From Ignavibacteria bacterium (lineage in GTDB: Bacteria > Bacteroidota > Ignavibacteria > Ignavibacteriales > Melioribacteraceae), in the NCBI GenBank assembly GCA_003233295.1, contig QILJ01000341.1:1-5723 (forward strand): 5,723 bases of DNA. The letters are read 5' to 3'. Both the position numbers and the translations under genes were made by a program. The notes below the pieces were generated by a model, which saw only the letters and a program-made list of their open reading frames with translations, was not told the origin of the DNA and made no database searches. This document shows positions 5,407-5,723 of this stretch, in pieces (the first letter of the stretch is position 1; each line of letters opens with the position of its first letter).

Positions 5407-5723
5407 TCATATACCGGATGCTTCAACTACTGCAATTGCAGTCATATTAATTATATCATCAATTGACGCATTACGCTGAAGTACATGTATAGGTTTATTC
5501 ATTCCCATCAGAATTGGTCCGAACACAGAAGCCGAAGAAAGATTTTCCATCAGTTTGTAAGCAATATTACCGGCGGATAAATTCGGGAATATCAATACAT
5601 TTGCTCTTCCTTGCAATTTACTGAATTGGAACTCATTCTTCAAAAGATCCGGCTGCAGTGCTGTAGCAACCTGCATTTCACCGTCACAAATAATGTCCGG
5701 TCGTCTTTCATTTACTATTCTAG
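5407..5723 (-). CDS. maeB: NADP-dependent malic enzyme, C-terminal phosphotransacetylase-like domain (5' part missing)
   Basis: Only the last 104 residues and the TGA stop are in the window; the reading frame is open to the edge, so the gene starts outside. The fragment runs from RIVNERRPDIICDGEMQ through LQGRANVLIFPNLSAGNIAY to FGPILMGMNKPIHVLQR and IINMTAIAVVEASGI, the conserved C-terminal half of the Pta/MaeB fold. Pta enzymes have an LSR active-site motif (Ser309/Arg310 in Methanosarcina Pta). Here the motif is LQR (Gln codon 5478-5476), with Arg and the later Asp kept. HVLQR and GPILMGM are typical of large malic enzymes, in which this domain binds acetyl-CoA as a regulatory module and is not thought to act as a transacetylase. 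A stand-alone phosphate acetyltransferase is the main alternative, because the N-terminal malic domains cannot be seen. The enzyme would decarboxylate malate to pyruvate in the cytoplasm. A strong terminator follows. Confidence 0.8.
   Translation of the reverse strand, partial: RIVNERRPDIICDGEMQVATALQPDLLKNEFQFSKLQGRANVLIFPNLSAGNIAYKLMENLSSASVFGPILMGMNKPIHVLQRNASIDDIINMTAIAVVEASGI

Noticed and set aside
1..5723. Mobile element, CRISPR array, phage or defence island
   Set aside because: No transposase, integrase, spaced repeats, tRNA or terminal inverted repeats were seen; the genes are core functions in one orientation.

Overview
The window is AT-rich, and every gene in it lies on the minus strand, so transcription runs from high to low coordinates. 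The protein types suggest a Gram-negative member of the Bacteroidota/Chlorobi/Ignavibacteria group, possibly an Ignavibacteria-like lineage. The grounds are a Bacteroidota-style omega subunit with an MPIKPI start, an Omp85 outer-membrane barrel, sparse Shine-Dalgarno sequences and low GC. This placement is inference from protein style, not from a marker tree.

Layout in transcription order: (1) 5723-5407, the C-terminal 104 residues of a malic-enzyme-type phosphotransacetylase domain (MaeB-like), closed by a strong intrinsic terminator at 5378-5332. (2) 5331-5235, a short AT-rich leader with a candidate -10 element. (3) 5234-4608, a membrane-anchored YkuD-fold protein related to YafK-like L,D-transpeptidases, starting at TTG. 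Both catalytic positions are substituted: the nucleophilic Cys is Ser and the motif His is Gln. (4) 4586-2466, a 706-residue Omp85 protein with a signal peptide, about three POTRA domains and a VRGW-type barrel, only 21 nt downstream of (3). (5) 2465-2377, an 89-nt gap with a candidate promoter and a GAGG ribosome site. (6) 2376-1, a tightly packed set yicC - gmk - rpoZ - family 4 uracil-DNA glycosylase with gaps of 2, 0 and 18 nt; the last gene runs off the window edge.

The yicC-gmk-rpoZ block is a known housekeeping cluster for RNA turnover, GMP phosphorylation and the RNA polymerase omega subunit. In Bacillus subtilis coaBC follows it; here a DNA-repair glycosylase takes that place. The pseudoenzyme-like YkuD protein plus Omp85 pair forms a probable envelope unit upstream.

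The best candidate for something undescribed is the catalytically altered L,D-transpeptidase homologue linked to an Omp85 assembly protein. No mobile element, CRISPR array, tRNA or rRNA is visible, and the remainder looks like ordinary core genome. The longest stretch without a gene is 172 bases (5235-5406), and it holds the terminator and the candidate promoter.
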